From an uncultured Lachnospiraceae bacterium (GTDB taxonomy: Bacteria; Bacillota; Clostridia; Lachnospirales; Lachnospiraceae), in contig CAJUOO010000035.1 of assembly GCA_910588535.1 (NCBI GenBank), forward strand, positions 1 to 31,972: a DNA stretch of 31,972 nt, given 5' to 3'. The notes beneath the pieces were generated by a model. It was not told where the DNA came from and searched no databases. It was given only the letters and a program-made list of their open reading frames with translations. Positions 8,120-15,874 of the stretch are shown in pieces. Each line of letters begins with the position of its first letter. Position 1 is the first letter of the stretch. A program made the position numbers and the translations under genes.

Positions 8120-9361
8120 ATGGCAGAAAAGAGAGGTAATGTAATTGTAGGGCAGTCAGGAGGACCGACAGCGGTTATTAACTCCAGTCTTGTGGGTGTG
8201 TATAAGACTGCAAAGGACAGGGGAGCAGGAAAGGTATATGGCATGCTTCACGGTGTGCAGGGACTTTTGCAGGAGAAATACGTGGATCTCTCCGAGCATA
8301 TTAGAAGTGATCTGGACATTGAGCTTTTAAAGCGCACACCGTCATCTTTTCTTGGTTCCTGCCGTTATAAGCTGCCGGAGTACACAGATAAGCCAGAGGT
8401 ATATGAGAAAATTTTTGAGATATTGAAAAAGCTAGAGGTCGAGTATTTCTTCTATATTGGCGGAAATGACTCCATGGACACCATCAAAAAGCTCTATGAT
8501 TATGGACAGGAGATAGGGAGCGATATTCATTTTATGGGAGTTCCAAAGACTATTGACAATGACCTTGCCGTGACAGATCACACACCCGGATATGGCAGTG
8601 CAGCAAAGTATATCGGCTCAATCACGAAAGAGATTATCCGCGATGGTCTGGTGTATGGGACAAGTCAAGTGAATGTGATGGAGGTTATGGGGCGTAATGC
8701 AGGGTGGCTGACAGGTGCGACAGCGCTTGCATGTTGCGAGGACTGTGAGGGCCCAGATATGATTTTCCTTCCTGAGGTTGATTTTGATATGGACAGCTTT
8801 TTAACAAAGGTACAAAAGCTGTTAAAAGAAAAGACATCTCTTGTGATCGCAGTTTCAGAGGGAATCCATATGTCAGATGGAACGTATGTCTGCGAGCTTA
8901 CGGAGAATGTCAGCCAAGTGGACTCTTTTGGTCATCGTACTTTGACTGGAGCAGCGAGCTATCTGGCCAATAAGGTTGCGTCAACCTTTGGCTGCAAGAG
9001 CAGAGCGATCGAGATCAGCACACTGCAAAGATGTGCTGCCCATCTGTCCTCCCGTGTAGATATCACAGAGGCATTTCAGGTAGGAGGAGCTGCGGTGAAA
9101 GCTGCCTTTGAAGGAGCAAACGGCATGATGATCACATTAAAGAGGGTGTCGGATGAGCCTTATATCTGTGTGACAGATATCTATGATGTACATAAGATCG
9201 CGAATGTGGAGAAGAAGGTGCCAAGAGAGTGGATCAATGAGACAGGAGACTTTGTGATGCCTCCGTTTATCGGTTATATTAAACCGTTAATTCAGGCGGA
9301 GCTTACTGCGATTATGACAGATGGACTTCCAAGACATCTTACCTTGAATTTGAATCAGTAA
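8120..9361 (+). CDS. pfp: Pyrophosphate-dependent 6-phosphofructokinase
   Basis: Phosphorylates fructose 6-phosphate reversibly with PPi instead of ATP, the committed step of glycolysis in many anaerobic clostridia. 413 residues from the ATG that follows AGGAGG. GGND (114-117) and PKTIDND (142-148) replace the GGDGS and PGTIDND forms of ATP-PFK: the Asp and Lys at these places are the known PPi signature. MGRNAGW (190-196) binds fructose 6-phosphate. It starts 13 bases after the helicase gene, so the two share a transcript. The other glycolytic genes begin about 3 kb downstream. Confidence 0.94.
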   Translation: MAEKRGNVIVGQSGGPTAVINSSLVGVYKTAKDRGAGKVYGMLHGVQGLLQEKYVDLSEHIRSDLDIELLKRTPSSFLGSCRYKLPEYTDKPEVYEKIFEILKKLEVEYFFYIGGNDSMDTIKKLYDYGQEIGSDIHFMGVPKTIDNDLAVTDHTPGYGSAAKYIGSITKEIIRDGLVYGTSQVNVMEVMGRNAGWLTGATALACCEDCEGPDMIFLPEVDFDMDSFLTKVQKLLKEKTSLVIAVSEGIHMSDGTYVCELTENVSQVDSFGHRTLTGAASYLANKVASTFGCKSRAIEISTLQRCAAHLSSRVDITEAFQVGGAAVKAAFEGANGMMITLKRVSDEPYICVTDIYDVHKIANVEKKVPREWINETGDFVMPPFIGYIKPLIQAELTAIMTDGLPRHLTLNLNQ

Positions 9362-9366
9362 TTGGC

Positions 9367-9424
9367 GGATAACTATCAGCCAGTGGAGGCAGATTTGCCA
9401 AAGCTGGCTGAAATTATGTTATCC
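9367..9424 (+). other. Three-segment hairpin after pfp
   Basis: Just past the pfp stop three nested perfect stems occur: GGATAAC (9367) with GTTATCC (9418), CAGCCAG (9377) with CTGGCTG (9404), and GGCA (9388) with TGCC (9396). There is no T-run, so it is not a standard terminator; it may stabilise the mRNA 3' end or be a processing site. Confidence 0.5.
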
Positions 9425-9540
9425 AGAAGCACGATATGAATCGTTCTTAAAAATAATAGATAAAATATATAAAATGTCACCCTAGACAATTTCTGTATTG
9501 ATAGACAGGATGTTGTTCAGTGTGCAGAAATGAGGATTAT

Positions 9541-10347
9541 ATGCAGATACAATTGCCGGATTATCATGTTCATACCTGCTTTTCTGGAGACAGTGATGCC
9601 TCTTTGAAAGATGTGCTTGCGCGTGCGGTCTCTCTCTCACTTCCAGAAATCTGTATCACGGATCATATGGATTTTGATTATCCAAATCAGCCGGATTTTT
9701 TTTTGTTTGATGTACAAGAATATTTTTCTTCTCTGATGGCTCTTAGAGAAGAGTATGCCGATCGGCTTTCTGTGCGGATCGGTGTGGAGCTTGGATTGCA
9801 GCCCTATCTTTCTGGGAAGCTCTGTGATTTTATCGAAAAATATCCTTTTGATTTTGTGATTGGATCTTCTCATATTATTGATGACGCGGACCCATACTAT
9901 CCCGAGTTTTGGGAAGGAAGAAAGCCTGAGGCGATTGTGAGGCATTATTTTGAATCTGTTCTGGAAAATATCAACGCGTTTTCTGATTTTGATATTTATG
10001 GACATCTGGATTATATTGTGCGTTATTGCCCTGATAGGGCTTTTGTGTATCACTGTGAGGAATATATGGACATTATAGAGGAATGTCTTCGAGCGCTGAT
10101 AGAAAAAGGAAAAGGAATTGAGGTGAATACCGCTGGTTTTTTCTACGGTGATAGCCCAAATCCACATAAGAAGATTCTCTGTCGTTATCGGGAGCTAGGA
10201 GGTGAGATACTCACAGTTGGATCGGACAGCCACACGCCGGAAAAAATGGCGTGGAACTTTACGATGGTTCGGGAAATGTTATTGAGTTGTGGGTTTTCTT
10301 ATGTTACCACTTTTGCGAATCGCAAAGCATCCTTTATGCCTCTCTAA
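9541..10347 (+). CDS. PHP-domain phosphatase, histidinol-phosphatase (HisK/HisJ) type
   Basis: A 268-residue PHP metal-dependent phosphoesterase. Metal ligands are visible as HVH (9-11), the DH pair in CITDHMD (41-42), the glutamate in GVELGL (81-86), IGSSH (107-111) and the C-terminal DSH (229-231). This layout matches the histidinol-phosphatase HisK branch, which makes histidinol in the histidine pathway, but no other his gene is near, so the true substrate is not certain. The ATG at 9541 is preferred over the GTG at 9520 because TGAGGAT sits 5-6 bases ahead of it. Confidence 0.8.
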   Translation: MQIQLPDYHVHTCFSGDSDASLKDVLARAVSLSLPEICITDHMDFDYPNQPDFFLFDVQEYFSSLMALREEYADRLSVRIGVELGLQPYLSGKLCDFIEKYPFDFVIGSSHIIDDADPYYPEFWEGRKPEAIVRHYFESVLENINAFSDFDIYGHLDYIVRYCPDRAFVYHCEEYMDIIEECLRALIEKGKGIEVNTAGFFYGDSPNPHKKILCRYRELGGEILTVGSDSHTPEKMAWNFTMVREMLLSCGFSYVTTFANRKASFMPL

Positions 10348-10378
10348 AAGAAATATAAGAAAGCGCGAAAAAAATCAC

Positions 10379-10406
10379 TTGAAAAAGAATTATAGTATGA
10401 TACTAT
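10379..10406 (+). promoter_or_regulatory. Candidate promoter of the Na+/phosphate transporter gene
   Basis: TTGAAA (10379-10384), a 16-base spacer and TACTAT (10401-10406), about 75 bases before the start at 10483. Confidence 0.4.
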
Positions 10407-10482
10407 TATTATGTATGAATAAAGAGAATCTTAAGAAAATGTTAAAGAAAGATCTGTTTTCAGGGAGAGACGGAGGTAAAGG

Positions 10483-12159
10483 ATGACAACGATGGAAAGT
10501 GTCCAAGCTGTATTTCAGTTTATGGGCGGCTTAGGGATGTTTCTGTATGGCATGCATATTATGGCGGACGGACTTCAGAAATCAGCGGGAAGCAGGGTAA
10601 AGAAGCTGCTGGGATTTCTGACAAATAACAGAATTATGGCGATTATGGTTGGCGCTTTGATAACAGCGATTATTCAGAGCAGTGGTGCCACTACTGTTAT
10701 GGTGGTCGGTTTTGTCAATGCAGGAATTTTATCGCTTACACAGGCGGTTGGCGTGATAATGGGAGCGAATATTGGAACGACGATCACGGCGTGGATCGTC
10801 TCGCTCAGCCAGCTTGGAGATGCTTTTGAAGTGATGCAGCCTGCTTTCTATGCCCCTCTGCTTATTGGAATTGGCGCCCTGATGCTGCTGTTTTGCAAAA
10901 ATCAGAAGAAGGTGATGGCGGGAGAGATCTTGATCGGCATCGCGCTGCTCTTTATCGGGCTTGATTTTATGTCTGATTCCATTGCGCCATTTACTGACGC
11001 GCCAATTTTCTCGACAGCGTTTCGAATCCTTGGAGGGAATCCATTTTTGGGTATTATTATCGGTGCTTTGGTAACAATGCTTTTGCAGAGCTCTTCTGCG
11101 TCTGTCGGTATCTTGCAGACGCTTGCCCTTAATGGTGTTGTCACAACCAATGCGGCTATTTTTATTACCTTGGGACAGAATATAGGTTCTTGTTTTACAG
11201 CGATTTTATCCAGCGCAAGCGCAGGGAAGAATGCGAAGCGTGCCGCGGCGATTCATCTGATGTTCAATGTGATTGGAGCGCTGATATTTGGCACGATCTT
11301 GTATATTGTATTTTTGCTTCGCCCAGATTTTGCACATCATAATATTAACAGTGTGGAGATCTCCATTTTCCATACCATTTTTAATTTCCTTAACACAGCT
11401 ATCTTGTTCCCATTTGCAAAGCAGCTTGTGAATTTGTCACAGTGGATCATTAAGGATGTGAGTAAGGAGGAAGCTGACGAGATGCTGGAGGTAGAAAGTC
11501 TGGTTGGCAGACATCTGGATATTCGTCTGTTAAAAACACCGTCGGCGGCTGTGGAAGCTGTGCTTGGAGAAGTCGTCCATATGGGTAAGGTGACACTGCA
11601 GAATTCTATCGATGCGGTAAATTCCATTATGGATCGAGATGCTGATCTGATTGAGAAGGTATTCCAGACAGAGGATACCATCAATAATTTAGAGAAGCTT
11701 TTAACGGCATATCTGGTAAAGATCAACAATCTGTCTTTGACAGAAGAGCAGAAGCTCGTGATCAATGATCTGTTTTATACGATCAGTGATATTGAGCGTG
11801 TGGGAGATCATGCGGAGAATATTGCCGAGATTTCCAAATATTTGGTGGAACATGATCTTGTATTTTCCGAGACTGCGATCGCGGATCTTGTCGAAATTGG
11901 GGGCAGGGTGGTGGAGTCCTTCGCCTACGCTATTGATGCGAGGGCGACCAACAGCATGGAATCTCTGCGAAAGGTGAGCCAATATGAGGATATGGTGGAT
12001 ACGCTTGAGGAGGAACTGCGCGAAAAGCATATTCTTAGATTGTCGAACAATGAATGTAAGCCGTCAGCCGGCGTGCAGTTTTTGGATATTGTCAGCAATT
12101 TGGAGAGAATGTCCGATCATGCCTATAATATCGCGGGCTATGTAAAGGACGAAATGTAG
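10483..12159 (+). CDS. Na+/phosphate cotransporter (NptA family) with PhoU tail
   Basis: A 558-residue inner-membrane protein. The two inverted Na/Pi-cotransporter repeats carry their signature QSS blocks at 65-67 (QSSGATTVMVVG) and 202-205 (QSSSASVGILQ), each in a hydrophobic hairpin; about eight or nine membrane segments fill residues 1-320. The C-terminal part (about 345-550) is cytoplasmic and helical with two PhoU-like repeats (ISDIERVGDHAENIAE and VSNLERMSDHAYNIAG), which in PhoU bind metal clusters. It imports phosphate with sodium, or regulates phosphate level; export has been proposed for some relatives. Start by GGAGG about 10 bases upstream. It appears to be a single-gene transcript. 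Confidence 0.92.
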   Translation: MTTMESVQAVFQFMGGLGMFLYGMHIMADGLQKSAGSRVKKLLGFLTNNRIMAIMVGALITAIIQSSGATTVMVVGFVNAGILSLTQAVGVIMGANIGTTITAWIVSLSQLGDAFEVMQPAFYAPLLIGIGALMLLFCKNQKKVMAGEILIGIALLFIGLDFMSDSIAPFTDAPIFSTAFRILGGNPFLGIIIGALVTMLLQSSSASVGILQTLALNGVVTTNAAIFITLGQNIGSCFTAILSSASAGKNAKRAAAIHLMFNVIGALIFGTILYIVFLLRPDFAHHNINSVEISIFHTIFNFLNTAILFPFAKQLVNLSQWIIKDVSKEEADEMLEVESLVGRHLDIRLLKTPSAAVEAVLGEVVHMGKVTLQNSIDAVNSIMDRDADLIEKVFQTEDTINNLEKLLTAYLVKINNLSLTEEQKLVINDLFYTISDIERVGDHAENIAEISKYLVEHDLVFSETAIADLVEIGGRVVESFAYAIDARATNSMESLRKVSQYEDMVDTLEEELREKHILRLSNNECKPSAGVQFLDIVSNLERMSDHAYNIAGYVKDEM

Positions 12160-12232
12160 GTAATTTGAACAGGTTAGACAATTTTCACAAGTATTTTTAT
12201 AAAAATTGCTGGAAATTATATGTAAATTAGGC

Positions 12233-12261
12233 TTGATATTTTTAAATAAATTAGGTAGAAT
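12233..12261 (+). promoter_or_regulatory. Promoter of gap
   Basis: TTGATA (12233-12238), 17 bases, TAGAAT (12256-12261), about 55 bases ahead of the gap start; a long A/T-rich stretch lies upstream as in strong promoters. Confidence 0.65.
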
Positions 12262-12316
12262 ATCTATGGATTGATTTTTCTTTAACAAACTTATGAATAT
12301 ATAGGAGGAATTGAAA

Positions 12317-13348
12317 ATGGCAGTAAGAGTTGCAATCAATGGATTCGGCCGTATTGGCCGTCTTGCATTCAGACAGATGTTTGATGCAGAAGGTTATGAA
12401 GTAGTGGCAATCAACGATCTGACAAGCCCTAAGATGTTGGCACACTTATTAAAGTATGACTCTTCTCAGGGTAAGTACAAGTATGCTGATTCCGTAAGCT
12501 ATGAGGAGGGCGAGGGTGATACCGAGGGCTCCATCACAGTGAATGGAAAGAAGATTACCATTTACAAGAAGGCAAATGCAGCAGAGCTTCCTTGGGGTGA
12601 TCTGAAGGTTGACGTAGTTCTTGAGTGCACAGGCTTCTATACCTCTAAGGAGAAGGCTTCTGCTCATATTAAGGCAGGTGCTCGCAAGGTTGTTATTTCT
12701 GCTCCGGCAGGTAATGATCTTCCTACTATTGTATACAATGTAAACCATGAGACATTAAAGCCAGAGGATACTGTAATTTCAGCAGCTTCCTGTACGACAA
12801 ACTGTCTTGCACCTATGGCTAAGGCACTGAATGATTGCAGACCAATTATGAGTGGTATTATGACAACTGTACATGCTTATACAGGTGATCAGATGATTCT
12901 GGATGGTCCTCAGAGAAAGGGTGACTTGAGAAGAAGCCGCGCAGGTGCATGCAATATTGTTCCGAACTCCACAGGAGCAGCTAAGGCAATCGGACTTGTT
13001 ATCCCTGAGCTGAATGGAAAGCTTATCGGTTCTGCACAGCGTGTTCCTACTCCTACTGGTTCCACTACAATTCTGGTAGCTGTAGTGAAGGGTGCTGTAA
13101 CAAAGGATGAGATCAATGCAGCGATGAAGGCAGCAGCAACAGAATCCTTTGCATATAATACAGATGAGATCGTTTCCTCCGATATCGTTGGAAGCACTTA
13201 TGGCTCTATCTTTGATGCTACGCAGACTATGGTAGCACCTATGGAAGATGGAAATACTCAGGTACAGGTTGTATCTTGGTATGACAATGAGAACAGCTAC
13301 ACAAGCCAGATGGTTCGTACTATTAAGTTCTTCTCTGAGTTAAGCTAA
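12317..13348 (+). CDS. gap: Glyceraldehyde-3-phosphate dehydrogenase
   Basis: 343 residues. Oxidises glyceraldehyde 3-phosphate to 1,3-bisphosphoglycerate with NAD+. The Rossmann start NGFGRIGRLA (8-17), aspartate D34 in AINDL (NAD+ rather than NADP+), the catalytic cysteine C159 in SAASCTTNCLAP, and WYDNENSYTSQM near the C-terminus are all present. The ATG after AGGAGG at 12304 fits the family N-terminus better than the TTG two codons earlier. Codon use is strikingly biased, as expected for a highly expressed gene. It ends in a strong terminator, so pgk may need its own promoter or readthrough. Confidence 0.97.
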   Translation: MAVRVAINGFGRIGRLAFRQMFDAEGYEVVAINDLTSPKMLAHLLKYDSSQGKYKYADSVSYEEGEGDTEGSITVNGKKITIYKKANAAELPWGDLKVDVVLECTGFYTSKEKASAHIKAGARKVVISAPAGNDLPTIVYNVNHETLKPEDTVISAASCTTNCLAPMAKALNDCRPIMSGIMTTVHAYTGDQMILDGPQRKGDLRRSRAGACNIVPNSTGAAKAIGLVIPELNGKLIGSAQRVPTPTGSTTILVAVVKGAVTKDEINAAMKAAATESFAYNTDEIVSSDIVGSTYGSIFDATQTMVAPMEDGNTQVQVVSWYDNENSYTSQMVRTIKFFSELS

Positions 13349-13365
13349 TTTTATAAAAAGACCTT

Positions 13366-13402
13366 AAAGGGTCCGGTCTTATGGACCGGACCCTTTTGTT
13401 TC
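13366..13402 (+). terminator. Strong Rho-independent terminator of gap
   Basis: A 13-bp perfect, GC-rich stem (13366-13378 with 13384-13396), 5-base loop, followed by TTTTGTTT. Confidence 0.9.
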
Positions 13403-13406
13403 ATGC

Positions 13407-13650
13407 GCAGTCCCGTGCAGAGGTAATATGCCGCAAAAGCGGCGCACGGGACGCGCGACGAGCAGGAAGATAACACGTCCTACTCGAATGATAGCAGTCC
13501 CATGTAGAGGTAATACGCTATAAAAGCGGCGCACGGGACGCGCGACGAGCAGGGAGATAACGCTTCCTACTCGAATGATAGCAGTCCCATACAACAATAG
13601 AAATATATGATAAAGGCGACATATGGGACATGCAGCACCAACAAACACAA
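13407..13650 (+). repeat. Tandem repeat of 87-base units between gap and pgk
   Basis: Units begin at 13407, 13494 and 13581 (each with GCAGTCCC), giving a period of exactly 87 bases; the first two are nearly identical and the third is partial and diverged. Each unit has an inverted pair around a loop: GTCCCGTGC with GCACGGGAC in unit 1, and GTCCCATA with TATGGGAC in unit 3, so the stem is kept while its sequence changes. A second stem (CGAGCAGG with CCTACTCG, one mismatch) follows in units 1 and 2. A related single copy lies at 22191. The open frame that runs through them on the minus strand is a by-product of the repetition. No clear promoter for pgk is seen here. Confidence 0.75.
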
Positions 13651-13678
13651 TTATTTTTTAGAAAGGAGTATGGTTCCC

Positions 13679-14893
13679 ATGCTTAGTAAGAAAACAGTTG
13701 ATGATTTGACAAATGTATCTGGTAAAAAGGTTTTGGTTCGCTGTGATTTTAATGTGCCTTTAAAGGATGGCGTAATTCAGAACTACAATCGTATCGACGG
13801 TGCGCTTCCTACTATCAAAAAGCTGCTGGAGGGCGGCGCAAAGGTAATCCTTTGCTCTCATCTTGGCAAGCCGAAGGGTGAGCCGCTGCCAGAGATGTCT
13901 CTTGCACCCGTTGCAGAAGCACTGTCTGAGAGATTAGGGCTTACCGTAAAGTTTGTGAACGATCCTCAGGTTACAGGACCAGAGACACAGAAGCTTGCGG
14001 CTGAGTTAAAGGATGGCGAAGTACTGCTTCTTCAGAACACTCGTTACAGAGTGGAGGAGACGAAGTACGGCAAGGATGAGAAGGCTGAGAATTATGCTAA
14101 GGAACTTGCTGCACTTTGTGATAATGAGATTTTTGTAAATGATGCTTTTGGAACTGCGCACAGAGCACATTGCTCCAATGTAGGTGTGGCTAAGCTTACC
14201 AAGGAAAGTGTTGTCGGTTATCTGATGGAGAAGGAAATTAAATTCTTGGGTGATGCTGTGGAGAATCCAGTTCGTCCATTTGTTGCAATTTTGGGTGGTG
14301 CAAAGGTTTCTGATAAGATCAATGTGATCAATAACCTTCTTGAGAAGGTGGATACATTGATTATCGGAGGAGGCATGGCATACACCTTCTTGAAAGCACA
14401 GGGACAGGAGGTTGGCAATTCCTTGTTGGAGGCTGACAAGCTTGACTATGCACTTGAGATGGTAAAGAAGGCAGAGGAGAAGGGTGTGAAGCTTCTGCTT
14501 CCGGTTGATCATGTTGTTGGGAAAGAATTTAAGAATGATACCGAGAAGAAGGTAGTGGATGCAATCGAAGCTGGCTGGTCAGGATTTGATATTGGACCAA
14601 AGACCATCGGACTTTACAAGGATGCATTAAAGGATGCTAAGACGGTTGTATGGAATGGACCGATGGGTGTGTTTGAATTTGAGAATTTTGCAGAAGGTAC
14701 GCTGGAAGTTTGCCGTGCGGTTGCAGAGCTGAAAGATGCGACCACAGTAGTGGGCGGAGGGGATTCTGTGAATGCGGTAAAGCGTCTTGGCTTTGCTGAT
14801 AAGATGACACATATTTCTACTGGCGGCGGTGCTTCCTTGGAGTATCTGGAGGGCAAGGAGCTTCCGGGCGTGGCTGCGGCACAGGGTAAGTAA
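13679..14893 (+). CDS. pgk: Phosphoglycerate kinase
   Basis: 404 residues. Makes ATP from 1,3-bisphosphoglycerate. Family blocks: VLVRCDFNVPL near the N-terminus, the substrate arginine and histidine region SHLGKPKG, FVNDAFGTAHRAH, the nucleotide-binding WNGPMGVFEF and the C-terminal VVGGGDSVNAV followed by THISTGGGAS. Of two close ATGs the second (13679) is chosen, since AAAGGAG lies about 10 bases ahead and only one base ahead of the first. It is followed after 27 bases by tpiA. Confidence 0.96.
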   Translation: MLSKKTVDDLTNVSGKKVLVRCDFNVPLKDGVIQNYNRIDGALPTIKKLLEGGAKVILCSHLGKPKGEPLPEMSLAPVAEALSERLGLTVKFVNDPQVTGPETQKLAAELKDGEVLLLQNTRYRVEETKYGKDEKAENYAKELAALCDNEIFVNDAFGTAHRAHCSNVGVAKLTKESVVGYLMEKEIKFLGDAVENPVRPFVAILGGAKVSDKINVINNLLEKVDTLIIGGGMAYTFLKAQGQEVGNSLLEADKLDYALEMVKKAEEKGVKLLLPVDHVVGKEFKNDTEKKVVDAIEAGWSGFDIGPKTIGLYKDALKDAKTVVWNGPMGVFEFENFAEGTLEVCRAVAELKDATTVVGGGDSVNAVKRLGFADKMTHISTGGGASLEYLEGKELPGVAAAQGK

Positions 14894-14920
14894 AGCATCC
14901 GAAGAAGAAGGAGAACAATT

Positions 14921-15673
14921 ATGTCAAGAAAGAAGATTATTGCCGGCAATTGGAAGATGAATATGACACTCAGCGAGGCGGTAAAATTAGTGGAGGAATT
15001 AAAGCCATTAGTGGCTACCGAGGATGTGGATGTAGTATTTTGTGTACCTGCTATTGATATTATTCCGGTGGTGGAGGCTGTCAAGGGCAGCAATATTGCG
15101 GTTGGTGCAGAGAATATGTACTTTGAGGAGAAGGGTGCCTATACGGGTGAGATTTCTCCTGCGATGCTGACTGATTCAGGAGTAAAATACGTAATTATTG
15201 GACATTCTGAGAGAAGAGAGTACTTTGCTGAGACAGATGAGACGGTAAATAAAAAAGTCTTAAAGGCATTTGAGCACAAGATAACGCCGATTATCTGTTG
15301 TGGAGAGTCCTTGACACAGAGGGAACAAGGTATCACTATAGACTGGATTCGCCAACAGATAAAGATTGCTTTTCTTCAGGTTAGCGCAGAGCAGGCTAAG
15401 ACGGCAGTGATTGCCTATGAGCCAATCTGGGCGATCGGGACAGGCAAAGTAGCTACTACAGAGCAGGCGCAGGAGGTGTGCAAAGCGATCCGTGATTGTA
15501 TTGCGGAGCTTTATGATGAGGCGACGGCTGAGACGATCCGTATTCAGTACGGTGGAAGTGTGTCCGCAGACAGTGCGCCAGAATTATTTGCGCAGCCAGA
15601 TATTGACGGCGGCTTAGTGGGCGGTGCGTCTTTAAAGCCAGATTTTGGAAAGATTGTAAACTATAACAAGTAG
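14921..15673 (+). CDS. tpiA: Triosephosphate isomerase
   Basis: 250 residues, the usual TIM-barrel length. Interconverts dihydroxyacetone phosphate and glyceraldehyde 3-phosphate. Catalytic residues are K12 (GNWKMN), H95 (IIGHSERR) and E167 (AYEPIWAIGTG); the phosphate loop YGGSVSADSA and the C-terminal GGLVGGASL are intact. AAGGAGA lies ahead of the ATG; it is co-transcribed with pgk and closes with a terminator. Confidence 0.97.
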   Translation: MSRKKIIAGNWKMNMTLSEAVKLVEELKPLVATEDVDVVFCVPAIDIIPVVEAVKGSNIAVGAENMYFEEKGAYTGEISPAMLTDSGVKYVIIGHSERREYFAETDETVNKKVLKAFEHKITPIICCGESLTQREQGITIDWIRQQIKIAFLQVSAEQAKTAVIAYEPIWAIGTGKVATTEQAQEVCKAIRDCIAELYDEATAETIRIQYGGSVSADSAPELFAQPDIDGGLVGGASLKPDFGKIVNYNK

Positions 15674-15681
15674 TTGCAGAG

Positions 15682-15724
15682 CCCGCCTCTTTTAGCGATA
15701 TACTAACAGAGGCGGGTTATTTAT
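15682..15724 (+). terminator. Terminator of pgk-tpiA
   Basis: CCCGCCTCT (15682-15690) pairs perfectly with AGAGGCGGG (15708-15716), 17-base loop, then TTATTTAT. Confidence 0.75.
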
Positions 15725-15785
15725 GCACAAGGGCGTGTAGGGAAATTAGCAGCGAGAGCTGCATCAGTTTTGCGCGGCGAGTGAG
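15720..15785 (+). repeat. Short post-terminator repeat, copy a
   Basis: Starting directly at the tpiA terminator tail, the stretch with GGGCGTGTAGGGAAATTA and GCGAGAGCTGC aligns well with 31425-31485 (GGGCGCGTAGGAAAATTA) and more loosely with 22118-22165. No protein is supported in it. Confidence 0.5.
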
Positions 15786-15874
15786 GAGTGATTCTTCCCT
15801 GCTTGATTGCAGGGTGTATAAAATATGTAGCTGACATAATATCTATATTTATGCGGAAAAGAAAGGAAAAAAAG

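Noticed and set aside
10289..10486. 65-residue plus-strand frame overlapping the phosphatase and transporter genes
   Set aside because: Out of frame with the end of the PHP gene and runs across the promoter and ribosome site of the next gene.
13379..13648. 89-residue minus-strand frame with internal repeats
   Set aside because: The repetition is that of the 87-base DNA units; no ribosome site and it covers a terminator.
13400..13650. Regularly spaced repeats considered as a CRISPR array
   Set aside because: Whole 87-base units repeat without distinct spacers, there are fewer than three units, and no cas genes are present.
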